64,000 nucleotides of DNA, from contig NC_056747.1 in NCBI RefSeq assembly GCF_019279795.1, positions 1,003,537,932 through 1,003,601,931 of the forward strand, written 5' to 3'. The notes beneath the pieces were generated by a model. It was not told where the DNA came from and ran no database searches. It saw nothing but the letters and a program-made list of their open reading frames with translations. Position 1 is the first letter of the stretch. The number at the start of each line of letters is the position of its first letter. The DNA is from Protopterus annectens (taxonomy: Eukaryota > Chordata > Ceratodontiformes > Protopteridae). Shown piece after piece: positions 63,922-64,000 of this stretch. Made by a program: the position numbers and the translations under genes.

Positions 63922-63971
<50 letters not shown>
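63921..63971. repeat. (AT)n microsatellite, right part
   Basis: AT run resuming directly after the MITE. Confidence 0.95.
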
Positions 63972-63976
<5 letters not shown>

Positions 63977-64000
63977 GTTGAAGGATGTTTGTGAACATTC

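Overview
This is a repeat-dense, AT-rich piece of a large vertebrate genome with no clear single-copy gene apart from one possible 83-nt exon (16,632-16,714, + strand). Everything else I can identify is transposon-derived or tandem-repetitive. CR1, L1, L2-like, Penelope and Harbinger relics occur together with a tRNA-derived SINE whose head and 3' end look like sequences common in fish genomes. That suggests a non-mammalian vertebrate (fish, lungfish, coelacanth or amphibian). I cannot name the species. The window is most easily read as intron or intergenic DNA of a big genome.

Left part (1-16 kb): a decayed L1-superfamily LINE lies on the minus strand, with ORF2 at 1-3,850 and ORF1 at 6,930-7,955. 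The two parts are separated by the 3' end of an L2-like LINE and a 92-bp tandem array. Then come a GT-rich diverged duplication, a tRNA-derived SINE, a decayed Harbinger transposase (11.3-12.1 kb), a Penelope-like element C-terminus (13.7-14.5 kb), a short SINE with a CR1-type tail, and a complete SINE with an 11-bp target-site duplication.

Middle part (16-46 kb): the candidate exon; a 728-bp MITE with ~50-bp terminal inverted repeats; and a family of MITEs sharing a TATA-like core (22.5 kb, four partial copies at 25.5-27.1 kb, 40.6 kb). Next come an L1 ORF2 C-terminus (29.2-30.0 kb), a decayed CR1 (30.1-31.4 kb) and a longer CR1 with recognisable ORF1 and ORF2 (33.5-37.4 kb). The part ends with a chain of hairpins (41.6-42.3 kb) and minisatellites.

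Right part (46-64 kb): a near-perfect 77-bp foldback; a Harbinger transposase pseudogene carrying a MITE insertion (48.0-49.4 kb); several kilobases of tandem arrays and unassigned sequence; a diverged ~700-bp direct duplication (56.7 and 58.2 kb); and a second CR1 that appears to have inserted into a MITE, which itself sits in an AT microsatellite (60.2-63.9 kb).

Nothing here is an operon or pathway. The elements are linked by nesting and parasitism: CR1 probably supplies the machinery for the CR1-tailed SINE, and MITEs and LINEs have inserted into one another. The most interesting unexplained theme is the dispersed palindromic MITE family, with GGG-starting termini, an 8-bp target duplication in its best copy, and a conserved promoter-like core flanked by terminal arms that differ strongly between copies.
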